A stretch of DNA of 16,328 nucleotides from Methanobacterium sp. GTDB lineage: Archaea; Methanobacteriota; Methanobacteria; Methanobacteriales; Methanobacteriaceae. Made by a program: the position numbers and the translations under genes. The notes beneath the pieces were generated by a model. The model had not been told where the DNA came from. It ran no database searches and saw only the letters and a program-made list of their open reading frames with translations. Location: contig PMGM01000068.1 in assembly GCA_003158115.1 (NCBI GenBank), positions 35,986-52,313 on the forward strand, written 5' to 3'. This document shows positions 1-6,069 of the stretch, one piece after another (positions within the stretch are counted from its first letter, which is position 1; every line of letters begins with the position of its first letter).

Positions 1-35
1 TGATTATTATTATTATTATTATTCGTTTTTGCCAT
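1..35 (-). CDS. Start of an unidentified gene, poly-Asn N-terminus (partial)
   Basis: Read on the minus strand, an ATG at 35-33 opens a frame that stays open to the window edge. It gives Met-Ala-Lys-Thr followed by seven Asn codons, all AAT, and then His or Gln. The sequence before the ATG holds a weak ribosome-binding site (CTGGTAAT). About 100-130 bp further upstream lies a TATA box with a palindrome beside it, which supports a real transcript. Only eleven codons are visible, so the product cannot be named. The run of identical codons is a trinucleotide microsatellite and could be a length-variable N-terminal tail. The alternative is that the repeat is non-coding and the ATG is chance. Confidence 0.4.
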   Translation of the reverse strand, partial: MAKTNNNNNNN

Positions 36-145
36 TTTATTACCAGGATAATGATTTTTTTTACAAATAATTTTCGGGATTTTATTTTTTTAAAATTATT
101 TCATTTTCCAAATAAGCCTCTTCTAGAGCCATAAATTTATTATAT

Positions 146-172
146 CAACAATATTGTTGGTTATATATAAAA
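146..172 (-). promoter_or_regulatory. Minus-strand TATA box with adjoining 14-bp palindrome
   Basis: On the minus strand TTTTATATATAAC (172-160) is a good archaeal TATA box. Immediately downstream is CAACAATATTGTTG (146-159), a perfect 14-bp palindrome. It lies between the TATA box and the expected transcription start about 25 nt away. That is the usual place for an archaeal repressor operator. The promoter would serve the partial gene that begins at 35, giving a leader of roughly 100 nt. The regulator is unknown and the operator role is inference. Confidence 0.45.
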
Positions 173-227
173 TAAGATTAAATTTAAGAAATTAAAAGAT
201 AAAAAAATTATTGAATATTATGATTTA

Positions 228-737
228 TTAGTAGCTTTTTTTGATTCTCCTCTTTATTATACGTGTACCACATATTTCACATTCATCAAAAGGATATTCT
301 GGTGGGTACTTTTTTTTACATCCCTTGCAGATCTTTATCCAACCATATATCTCCTTAATACCCTCTGTTAAAACACTTCTAAATGGTATTCCAACAATTT
401 TCAAAACATTCTGCATCGAATAATCATCAGTAACAACCATAGGATCTTTATTTTCCCTTTTAAGTTTAAATGCAAGGGCAACTAGGCTTTTATCCTCATC
501 AGATAATCTCAGTACATCGCCAGACTTTCTTATCACATCTGTAACATTTTTAATATCCAATGGTTCAGGTTCCATAATATTAATCGATCCATCTTCAATT
601 GTTGATTCAAGGAATAGTTTGGATTTAAAATCTTTAATTTCAACTATTACTGAAGCTGTAATATAATTCTGAAATTTTTTAGAGGAAAATCCACCTATAA
701 TTGCAGATGCATCGAGAACATAAACTTTATCACTCAT
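228..737 (-). CDS. nob1: rRNA maturation endonuclease Nob1 (PIN domain + zinc ribbon)
   Basis: The 169-residue protein has the two-part layout of archaeal Nob1, which cleaves the 3' end of pre-16S rRNA during small-subunit maturation. An N-terminal PIN nuclease domain starts with VYVLDASA, where D9 is the first acidic metal ligand. Further candidate ligands are E33, D80/D82 and D104 (VVTDDYS). A C-terminal zinc ribbon has C137-x2-C140 and C153-x2-C156, followed by a basic tail. No Shine-Dalgarno precedes the ATG. A TATA box (about 769-762) lies 27 nt upstream of the start codon, so the mRNA is probably leaderless. The gene stands alone on the minus strand here. Length and domain order are normal for the family. 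Confidence 0.93.
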   Translation of the reverse strand: MSDKVYVLDASAIIGGFSSKKFQNYITASVIVEIKDFKSKLFLESTIEDGSINIMEPEPLDIKNVTDVIRKSGDVLRLSDEDKSLVALAFKLKRENKDPMVVTDDYSMQNVLKIVGIPFRSVLTEGIKEIYGWIKICKGCKKKYPPEYPFDECEICGTRIIKRRIKKSY

Positions 738-750
738 ATAATTAATTAAT

Positions 751-770
751 TAATTTTATATATTATAAAT
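751..770 (-). promoter_or_regulatory. TATA box of nob1
   Basis: On the minus strand the sequence ATTTATAATATATAAAATTA contains a TATA box whose centre is about 27 nt upstream of the nob1 ATG at 737. Transcription would then start at or next to the start codon. This fits the absence of a ribosome-binding site and suggests a leaderless transcript. Confidence 0.5.
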
Positions 771-909
771 TGATTTGTGAAGAATAAAAAGTAAAAATTA
801 AAAATGATTAATTTAAATCAAAAAACCCTAATTTTAAGCCTTTATTTAGAATATTGGAACGTGAATAACTCTTTTTATAATTTTAAGGGCCGATGTGCAA
901 AAGCTTTTA

Positions 910-1040
910 TGTTATAAAAAACAAAAACATCCCATGAGGGAGGGTATAATTAGACTCCTCTTAATTTTTTTCGCAAAAAATTAACCGCCTCCGATTTGGA
1001 CCTAATGCCCTCCCTCTAATCATATGGATTATAATTGTCT
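910..1040 (-). ncRNA. Candidate structured small RNA (strand uncertain)
   Basis: GAGGGAGGG (936-944) pairs perfectly with CCCTCCCTC (1008-1016). Inside are a short helix TTAG/CTAA (950-953 with 1002-1005), TCC/GGA (956-958 with 998-1000), and a separate perfect 10-bp stem TTAATTTTTT/AAAAAATTAA (961-970 with 975-984) closed by a 4-nt loop. These GC-rich arms stand out in a very AT-rich spacer. On the minus strand a TATA box (CCTTATAAAT, 1070-1061) sits where a start near 1039 is expected, and the closing stem is followed by T5-G-T6 (925-915), a good archaeal terminator. That favours a minus-strand RNA of about 125 nt. The plus strand also has a T7 run downstream (1050-1056), so orientation is not settled. 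It matches no riboswitch I recognise, and the conserved ACA of an H/ACA guide is missing. Confidence 0.45.
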
Positions 1041-1248
1041 CAAAAACTATTTTTTTCTTGATTTATAAGGCTGTAATATTGTATTATTAACAAATTTCTA
1101 TCTTCATAATTTTAAAGAGCCTAAACAAGTTATAATTAAGTTTTATTAAGTTAACCAATTAGATAATCAATATAAAACAATATAATTTTTAAGTATGTAT
1201 ATTATAATATCCTAAAAGATTGGGAGTGATCCTATAAAAAGTAAGAGT

Positions 1249-1755
1249 ATGGAAGAACATAAAGAAAAATCGCCTAAATCTATAAAATTTGGTGTTATTA
1301 CATTAAGCGACAGTAAATACAGGGATTTTTTAGAATCTAAAACCACAGATGTATCAGGAAACCTCATAGTTGATACATTAAAAAAAGAACATAAACTGGT
1401 ATTTTATACTGTGATTCCTGACAGTTCAGAACTTCTACTTTCAACAGTGGCAGATATAAAAGAGCAAAACGTTGATGTAATCATCACTACAGGAGGTACA
1501 GGTATTGGAGTTAGGGATATTACTATTGAAACTTTAAAGCCGCTCTTCGAAAAGGAGTTAAATGGTTTTGGGGAGATATTTAGATACGAATCTTATAAAG
1601 AAATTGGCGCAGGAGCTTTATTAAGTAGAGCAACAGCAGGAATTTATAACGGTACTATAATTATTTCAATGCCAGGTTCTCCCAATGCTGTGCAAACCGG
1701 TTTAAACATTATATCATCGGAATTAGGACACCTTGTAAAGCATGTGCATGAATGA
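1249..1755 (+). CDS. moaB: MoaB/Mog-family molybdopterin biosynthesis protein
   Basis: The 168-residue protein is a single MoaB/MogA fold domain. It has the family signatures TTGGTG at residues 80-85 followed by D90, and PGSPNAV at 142-148 for molybdopterin binding. In archaea this protein is thought to adenylylate molybdopterin before Mo or W insertion. The cofactor serves enzymes such as formylmethanofuran dehydrogenase in methanogens. The ATG at 1249 is the first in-frame standard start. The best ribosome-binding site, GGAGTGATCC (1223-1232), lies about 16 nt upstream, too far for an ideal match. An in-frame ATA at 1234 sits just after it, so the true N-terminus may be five codons longer. 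The gene converges on pyrE. Confidence 0.9.
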   Translation: MEEHKEKSPKSIKFGVITLSDSKYRDFLESKTTDVSGNLIVDTLKKEHKLVFYTVIPDSSELLLSTVADIKEQNVDVIITTGGTGIGVRDITIETLKPLFEKELNGFGEIFRYESYKEIGAGALLSRATAGIYNGTIIISMPGSPNAVQTGLNIISSELGHLVKHVHE

Positions 1756-1781
1756 TTTAAAATTTAAATATATCCCATTAA

Positions 1782-1800
1782 CATTTTTTTTTGCTTTTTT
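1782..1800 (+). terminator. T-run terminator after moaB
   Basis: About 25 nt after the moaB stop the plus strand carries T9, then GC, then T6. There is no GC-rich hairpin, which is normal for archaeal terminators made of T tracts. Confidence 0.5.
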
Positions 1801-1807
1801 AGAATAA

Positions 1808-1829
1808 AAATAAAATTGTTAAAAAAAAA
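1808..1829 (-). terminator. T-run terminator after pyrE
   Basis: Read on the minus strand, T9 begins immediately after the pyrE stop codon and further T tracts follow within 15 nt. This archaeal-type terminator faces the moaB terminator across the convergent gap. Confidence 0.5.
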
Positions 1830-2357
1830 TTATATAAAATCATTTACTGAAACAATAGGCTCTAAATCCACACCTTCATTTTTGAGATTGGTTATTGCAC
1901 CTTCATTTCTATCAACTATTACATATGCTTTATTCACTATACCCCCGTTGGATATTACAGCTTTAACAGCCTTTATAAGTGAATTGCCAGTTGTGGTAAC
2001 ATCTTCAAGTACAATGACTCGATCACCATTTTGAAGGTCTCCTTCTATTAATTCAGAAGTTCCATAATCTTTTTTTGACTTTCTGATCATAAGCATTGGA
2101 ATTGTAGATTCAATTGAAACTGCTGTTAGAATGGGTATTGCACCAAGAGCTGGCCCTGCAATCCTATCTATTTTTTGTGTATCAATTTTTTTTGATATAA
2201 TTTCAGCAACTTTAGAGAGAATAATAGGATCTGTAATGGCTCTTTTCATATCCACGTAATAATCGCTTTCTTTGCCTGAAGATAGGGTGAATTTCCCATA
2301 TTTTACAACTTGATTATCTTTCAATAATTTTATGAGTTCATTTTTATTATTTTCCAT
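1830..2357 (-). CDS. pyrE: Orotate phosphoribosyltransferase
   Basis: The 175-residue protein catalyses orotate + PRPP to orotidine 5'-phosphate in pyrimidine synthesis. It is a type I phosphoribosyltransferase. The PRPP-binding motif [13 protein letters not shown] is at 114-126, preceded by the GPALGAIPI loop at 68-76 and a Lys-rich flexible loop (RKSKKDYG, 92-99) that carries catalytic lysines. The ATG at 2357 has GTGATCC directly before it, matching the 3' part of the Shine-Dalgarno consensus. The small zinc-ribbon gene ends 49 bp upstream on the same strand, so the two are likely co-transcribed. Length is typical of archaeal PyrE. Confidence 0.95.
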   Translation of the reverse strand: MENNKNELIKLLKDNQVVKYGKFTLSSGKESDYYVDMKRAITDPIILSKVAEIISKKIDTQKIDRIAGPALGAIPILTAVSIESTIPMLMIRKSKKDYGTSELIEGDLQNGDRVIVLEDVTTTGNSLIKAVKAVISNGGIVNKAYVIVDRNEGAITNLKNEGVDLEPIVSVNDFI

Positions 2358-2406
2358 TGGATCACTTTATTGATAGGTTGATTTATAATATCTTAATCTT
2401 AGGTGT

Positions 2407-2571
2407 TTATTTTAGTGTTTTAATGGTTTCTCCAGTTTTAAACTTCTCACAGGATTGACAGATACCTTTATGTATATTATAACAGTTTCCACATACAATA
2501 TTCCCGCATAGTTTACAAGTATACATCTTACCGGGTTTACCGCATGAAGTGCAAATACCATTTAATTCCAA
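2407..2571 (-). CDS. Small zinc-ribbon/B-box-like protein upstream of pyrE
   Basis: The minus strand encodes a Cys-rich protein of 54 residues if it starts at the TTG at 2571. The cysteines form pairs: CTSC, CKLC, CGNC and CQSC, with a His (NIHKG) between the last two pairs. The eight Cys and one His could hold two zinc ions, somewhat like a B-box or double zinc ribbon. The TTG is preceded by AGAAGGTGA with 5-nt spacing, so I prefer it. A GTG at 2580 that overlaps this site would add three residues. The gene lies 49 bp before pyrE and probably shares its transcript. Function is unknown; nucleic-acid or protein binding is inference from the zinc motif. Confidence 0.75.
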   Translation of the reverse strand: MELNGICTSCGKPGKMYTCKLCGNIVCGNCYNIHKGICQSCEKFKTGETIKTLK

Positions 2572-2600
2572 ATCATTCACCTTCTAAAAAAAATATACTT

Positions 2601-2634
2601 CCATGTTTATCATCATTGTTTTGATGATCCATGG
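2601..2634. repeat. Inverted repeat in the leader of the zinc-ribbon/pyrE unit
   Basis: CCATG (2601-2605) pairs with CATGG (2630-2634), and ATCATCA (2609-2615) pairs with TGATGAT (2622-2628) around a 6-nt loop. A minus-strand TATA box (near 2658-2646) would start transcription around 2626, so the repeat lies at the start or in the 5' leader of the zinc-ribbon/pyrE transcript. It may be an operator, an mRNA hairpin, or the end of the upstream PRC-barrel transcript. Confidence 0.4.
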
Positions 2635-2669
2635 ATACTAAAATTTTTATAAAAATAAAATCTATTTAA

Positions 2670-2927
2670 TTATTCATCTTCTTCAATAATATCTTCATTC
2701 ATTAACTCTTTAAGAAGTATTTTGTCTCCAATCTTCTTAACCATATCATATGGAACTATTGTTTCTCCTTTCGAAAGTCCAAGACCTTCTGAAATTCCAC
2801 CTTTTCCTAGAATGAATGAATCTAATGATTTAGTTTCGAAGTCTACATCAACGTCTTTAACCTTACCAATTACAATTGCAGAGCTGTCTAAAACTTCCTT
2901 TCCAACAATTTCTTCGATTATCCTCAT
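2670..2927 (-). CDS. PRC-barrel domain protein
   Basis: From the ATG at 2927 the frame encodes 85 residues, the usual size for stand-alone archaeal PRC-barrel proteins. The start gives MRIIEEIVGKEVLDSSA and then a VIGKVKDVDVDFETKSLDSFIL stretch of short beta strands typical of the fold, followed by an acidic tail (EDIIEEDE). AGGTGA is placed 5 nt before this ATG, so the longer frame beginning at 2987 is not the true start. PRC-barrels occur in RNA-processing and electron-transport proteins. In methanogens these small versions are common and their exact role is not established. It lies upstream of the zinc-ribbon/pyrE unit on the same strand but is separated from it by about 100 bp and a hairpin. 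Confidence 0.85.
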   Translation of the reverse strand: MRIIEEIVGKEVLDSSAIVIGKVKDVDVDFETKSLDSFILGKGGISEGLGLSKGETIVPYDMVKKIGDKILLKELMNEDIIEEDE

Positions 2928-3378
2928 GGTTTCACCTATTGATTTATATCTATAAATATGGGTAATTCTATTTAAGTTTAATATCATACTTAAAGTTTCT
3001 ATTTTAAAAAGAAGAAGCTATAAGGACAATTATTAAGATTAGCACAGCAATTAAAACTTTTTAAAACAATTTATATATGATCATTATGCTTTGCAATCTG
3101 TTAATAATGGTATGGAGATGCATATCACTTGAACAACAGACTGGTCTAATACCATATTATATTATAATATGATAGTTAGGTATTATTTAAATCGGTGCAA
3201 ATGTACTCTGAACAATTAAATCTATGCGTTATATTATTATAAAACAAGTTTGTATGGTAGTATTTATTTAATAACATGTATATTATAAAATTTATTTTTA
3301 AAGTTAATAATTTTCTTCTGAAATTTAAATAGAAAGTAATAAATCTTTGTTTTTAATAATTATTTCTTGGGGTATTAA
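2928..3378. other. Intergenic region with one possible small transcript
   Basis: The 451-bp spacer separates divergent genes. Its notable part is a plus-strand TATA box (TTTATATA, 3070-3077). About 30 nt later comes ATGGTAT (3107-3113), which is complementary to ATACCAT (3149-3155) across a 35-nt loop. The same stretch reads as a 21-codon frame starting at ATG 3107. Neither reading is convincing alone. The rest is AT-rich, with no recognisable RNA gene or repeat. Confidence 0.4.
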
Positions 3379-4129
3379 ATGGGATATTTGATCTGCAATG
3401 ATTGTAAACAATATTATGAACTTCAACCTGGTGAAAAACCAGAAGATTTTAGTAACAAATGTAATTGTAATGGAATATTAATATATAAAGAGAATATAGA
3501 TTTTTTTTAATCCAAACAGCATAGAAGATAAAAAACATAATGAAACAAAGATAACCCACTATGATAATCTATCAAATAGATCTAATTATAACTTTAATGG
3601 AGATTTAAATAATTTAAAGAACTTTATTAGTAAAATTAATGATAAAATTAATCCAATGGGTCTCGTATTTTCTATAATTGTTTTATTCGTTTCTTCCATT
3701 ATATTCAGTAGTTTCATGGTTGGTTTATTAGGAATAACAATATATGGCATTTTAACTATTTTAGGCATGACATTAATAGGTGGTTTTGTTACTGGTGTTG
3801 TTTCTTCGAACGATATTGAATAAGGCTGTATCAATGGGGGATTTTTGACATTAATATTATTAATTGTTGTTGGATTCCTATTAGGATTAATAATTTTTGT
3901 TACTATGGGGATTTATGCTAATGTCTTACACACTTTAGGATCATTAGGTAACATACCCGGTGCAACTATTTCTCTATCAGGATCTAATGGAAATTCTTTA
4001 AATTCATTAGGAAATTCTATATTGAACTTAGTCTACGCAATAATAACCATAATTCTTTCATTCATTTTCGGAATCCTCGGTGGGTCTCTGGGAGTTATAG
4101 TTAAGGAAAGATTTGGAATTCAATTATAA
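3379..4129 (+). pseudogene. Broken zinc-ribbon + membrane-domain protein (two lesions)
   Basis: Three fragments join into one gene of about 249 codons. Positions 3379-3510 begin [18 protein letters not shown], an N-terminal zinc ribbon (C6, C9, C28, C30) I associate with Methanobacteria membrane proteins. The frame stops in a run of eight T (3501-3508). Removing one T restores a frame that runs through a polar linker and two hydrophobic segments to TAA at 3821-3823. The same frame continues directly after that stop as GCINGGFLTLILL, the glycine-rich type of sequence expected next in DUF5518-like membrane domains. It goes on to the real end at 4129. The last piece could alternatively be a free 94-residue protein from the TTG at 3845, with GGGGGA upstream. 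One frameshift plus one nonsense codon point to decay. The stop is TAA, so pyrrolysine readthrough does not explain it. The DUF5518 assignment is from memory and moderate. Confidence 0.75.
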
Positions 4130-4437
4130 TCTTTCTTTTTGTGATAGAGAATAAAAAAATTTTAATTTTTTTTATAAAATAGACTATTTTTTGCAAGCAG
4201 ATGATATTGTAATAAGATTCTTACACAATTATGAGAATATATTTATTTGCAAAATAGAATTTAACTGAAATTTTTTAGTAGGGTTAGTCAATACATAGAA
4301 TCTCAATAGTGTCCCACTATTTCATGATTACCGGAAATTAATATACTCTTATTATGTTTCCACGTCAAATTGTGACGTAGAAACTGTTAAGAGAAATGAT
4401 GTTACATTAAATATTTAATTTTACAATAATCAGAGTT
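4130..4437. other. Hairpin-rich intergenic region
   Basis: No gene is visible here, but three inverted repeats occur in 200 bp. CTATTTTTTGCA (4182-4193 region) and TGCAAAATAG (about 4247-4256) enclose ATTGT-AA-TAAG/CTTA-C-ACAAT (4206-4229). AATAGTG/CACTATT form a 7-bp stem with a 3-nt loop (about 4304-4320). GTTTC-C-ACGTCA and TGACGT-A-GAAAC form a 12-bp stem with one mismatch (4356-4384). The cluster follows the pseudogene and precedes the end of the symporter accessory gene. Confidence 0.5.
4356..4384. repeat. Strong inverted repeat, 11 of 12 paired
   Basis: GTTTC-C-ACGTCA (4356-4367), a 5-nt loop AATTG, then TGACGT-A-GAAAC (4373-4384). All positions pair except one C/A. The stem is more GC-rich than its surroundings. 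It could be an RNA hairpin or a protein-binding site. It lies about 55 bp downstream of the stop of the minus-strand accessory gene, so it may also form part of that transcript's 3' end. Confidence 0.5.
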
Positions 4438-4644
4438 CTATCCTTCCTCATCCCATAATCCAAGTTCTTTCTCTTCCATGTCCTTTTCTTTTTTATGCCA
4501 TGATACTTCCTCTGAAATCTGGGCATCTTCATCATTGCCGCCTTTGTTCCAGTTTAAAACACCATACACTACACATAAAAGCATTGCAAGAACACAACCA
4601 ATGTAAGCGGCTGCAATCCATGGATCACTTATCCCCAAAACCAT
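4438..4644 (-). CDS. Symporter small accessory protein
   Basis: The 68-residue protein starts MVLGISDPWIAAAYIGCVLAM, has a single membrane helix (about residues 9-31, ending VVYGVLNW), and a charged tail with EEVSWHKKEKDMEEKE. This matches the small partner of some sodium:solute symporters, with the conserved DPW near the N-terminus and the VYGxxNWN motif after the helix. A strong GGAGGT stands 7 nt before the ATG. In many genomes it is encoded next to its symporter. Here the only symporter in view is at 8078-9685 on the same strand, 3.4 kb upstream. It probably supports stability or function of that transporter (inference). No soluble catalytic domain is present. Confidence 0.8.
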   Translation of the reverse strand: MVLGISDPWIAAAYIGCVLAMLLCVVYGVLNWNKGGNDEDAQISEEVSWHKKEKDMEEKELGLWDEEG

Positions 4645-4992
4645 AATCTAACCTCCATCCATACTAAAAATATTATAACAGTTGTATATTAATGATGTTA
4701 ATTTTAAAATCCTTAATAAATCTTTCTATTAGTTTTTATGTAGTTCAAAATACAATTAAAACTTTTTCCCATCATTTATGATTAATTACAATATATTTTC
4801 AAATTGTTAAATAATATCACATCCATAATAATTAACAATAAAATATGGTAACTCTGATACTTTGGGAATAAATAGCAATTGAAATGTAATTAATTCTAGA
4901 TTAACGTTCTAAGTTAATACAATAGATATGTGGAATAAAACTAGCTTAATATAATCTTATATCCATGTTTGAGGTTTTTAGGAGTTGAAAAT
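4645..4992. other. Divergent promoter region with two inverted repeats
   Basis: This spacer carries the promoters of the accessory gene (minus) and the phosphate acyltransferase gene (plus). ATTGTTAA (4803-4810) is repeated in inverse as TTAACAAT (4832-4839). ATTAACGTTCTAAGTTAAT (4900-4918) has 6-bp arms about 30 bp upstream of the probable TATA box TTAATATAATC (4946-4956). These may be operators, but AT-rich DNA gives such repeats by chance. Confidence 0.35.
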
Positions 4993-5934
4993 GTGATCAC
5001 CAAATTTGATGAGGTATTTGATAAAATTAAATCACATCCAAAAAAACAGATAGCTGTTGCTGTTGCACACGACTCAACCGTTTTGGATGCTGTAATTAAG
5101 GCTGAAGAACTAGAAATCACCGATTATATATTAGTAGGTGATAAAGAAAAGATACTAAATATATCCGAAGAAGCAAGTTTCAATGTTAAGTCTAATAAAA
5201 TTTACAACGAACCCAATAATTTAAAAGCCGTTGATATGGCTGTAGAACTTGTTAAAAGTAACAGAGCAGATATATTAATGAAAGGTTTTGTTAACACAGA
5301 CGATTTTTTGAGGGGAGTTTTAAACCGGGAGAAAGGTCTTAGAACCGGTAAGATCATGAGCCATGTTTATGTGCTCGAAAGCTCAGCACTCAAACGCCTT
5401 CTGTTTATTACAGATGGATCAGTTAACATATTTCCAGACCTTGAAACCAAATGTAGTATCATATTAAATTCAATATATCTGGCAAATGTATTTGAAATAG
5501 ATAAACCTAAAGTAGCTGTTACAACTGCAATAGAACTTGCAAACCCTAAAATGCCCTCTACAATTGATGCAGCAGTGCTTGCAAAGATGAGCCAACGAGG
5601 CCAATTCAGTGGTATGATAATCGACGGACCGCTTGCACTGGATAATGCTATCAGCCCCTGGGCCGCCGAACATAAGGGGATAGGAGGACCTGTAGCAGGA
5701 CGTGCTGATATTATAGTAGTACCATCTATTGAAGCAGGTAATATGTTGTGTAAAGCCCATGTTTATCTTACAGGCGGTAACTTGGCAGGGGTTGTTATTG
5801 GTGCAAACGCCCCCATAGTATTAACATCACGTGCAGACACATCACAGTCAAAGTTGAATTCTATTGCAACAGCTGTTCTAATGGCAAATATGGAACGAAA
5901 TCTTAGCATAAAATTTGGCCAAGTTCATTATTAA
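4993..5934 (+). CDS. ptb: Phosphate butyryltransferase-like acyltransferase
   Basis: The protein (313 residues from the GTG at 4993) belongs to the phosphate acetyl/butyryltransferase family, which interconverts acyl-CoA + phosphate and acyl-phosphate + CoA. The C-terminal half is especially clear: DGPLALDNAISPWAAEHKG, then ADIIVVPSIEAGNMLCKAHVYL, and NAPIVLTSRADTSQSKL. These match Ptb better than Pta. AGGAG lies 8 nt before the GTG, so I prefer it to the TTG at 4969, and the resulting start MITKFDEVFDKI fits the family. A TATA box (4946-4956) predicts a short leader. No acyl kinase or acyl-CoA gene is adjacent, so the substrate (butyryl-CoA or a branched-chain acyl-CoA) cannot be told from context. 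Length is normal, with no sign of damage. Confidence 0.88.
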   Translation: MITKFDEVFDKIKSHPKKQIAVAVAHDSTVLDAVIKAEELEITDYILVGDKEKILNISEEASFNVKSNKIYNEPNNLKAVDMAVELVKSNRADILMKGFVNTDDFLRGVLNREKGLRTGKIMSHVYVLESSALKRLLFITDGSVNIFPDLETKCSIILNSIYLANVFEIDKPKVAVTTAIELANPKMPSTIDAAVLAKMSQRGQFSGMIIDGPLALDNAISPWAAEHKGIGGPVAGRADIIVVPSIEAGNMLCKAHVYLTGGNLAGVVIGANAPIVLTSRADTSQSKLNSIATAVLMANMERNLSIKFGQVHY

Positions 5935-5938
5935 CAAT

Positions 5939-5965
5939 CATATCCCCCTATTGTAGGGAGATATG
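5939..5965 (+). terminator. Hairpin directly after the acyltransferase stop
   Basis: CATATCCCCCTA (5939-5950), loop TTG, TAGGGAGATATG (5954-5965): 11 of 12 positions pair. It begins 4 nt after the stop codon. No long T tract follows at once, so it may stabilise the mRNA 3' end rather than terminate by itself. T-rich tracts occur about 85 nt further on. Confidence 0.4.
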
Positions 5966-6069
5966 TACTTATTTTAGGAATAGTATTCAATTGTGGTGAG
6001 TTATTAAATTTTTGATCCAAAAATTGTATTTAAAAAAGAAAAAAGAGTTTGTTGGAATTTTTTTCCTTT

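Larger units (their letters stand above)
738..1248. other. Intergenic region between nob1 and moaB
   Basis: This 511-bp divergent spacer holds the nob1 promoter at its left end, the structured RNA candidate in the middle (910-1040) and the moaB promoter region at its right end. For moaB, TATAAAA at 1171-1177 and TATATTAT near 1197-1204 are both possible TATA boxes. No open frame of convincing length or composition is present. Confidence 0.6.

Noticed and set aside
910..1040. H/ACA or C/D guide RNA
   Set aside because: No ANA box at the proper distance after the closing stem on either strand, and no RUGAUGA/CUGA pair.
2600..2635. C/D box RNA suggested by AATGATGAT on the minus strand
   Set aside because: A C-box match exists but no CUGA D box follows before the zinc-ribbon start; the motif is explained by the inverted repeat.
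3808..3850. Stop-codon readthrough (pyrrolysine) in the zinc-ribbon membrane gene
   Set aside because: The stop is TAA, not TAG, and a separate frameshift lies upstream, so decay is the simpler reading.
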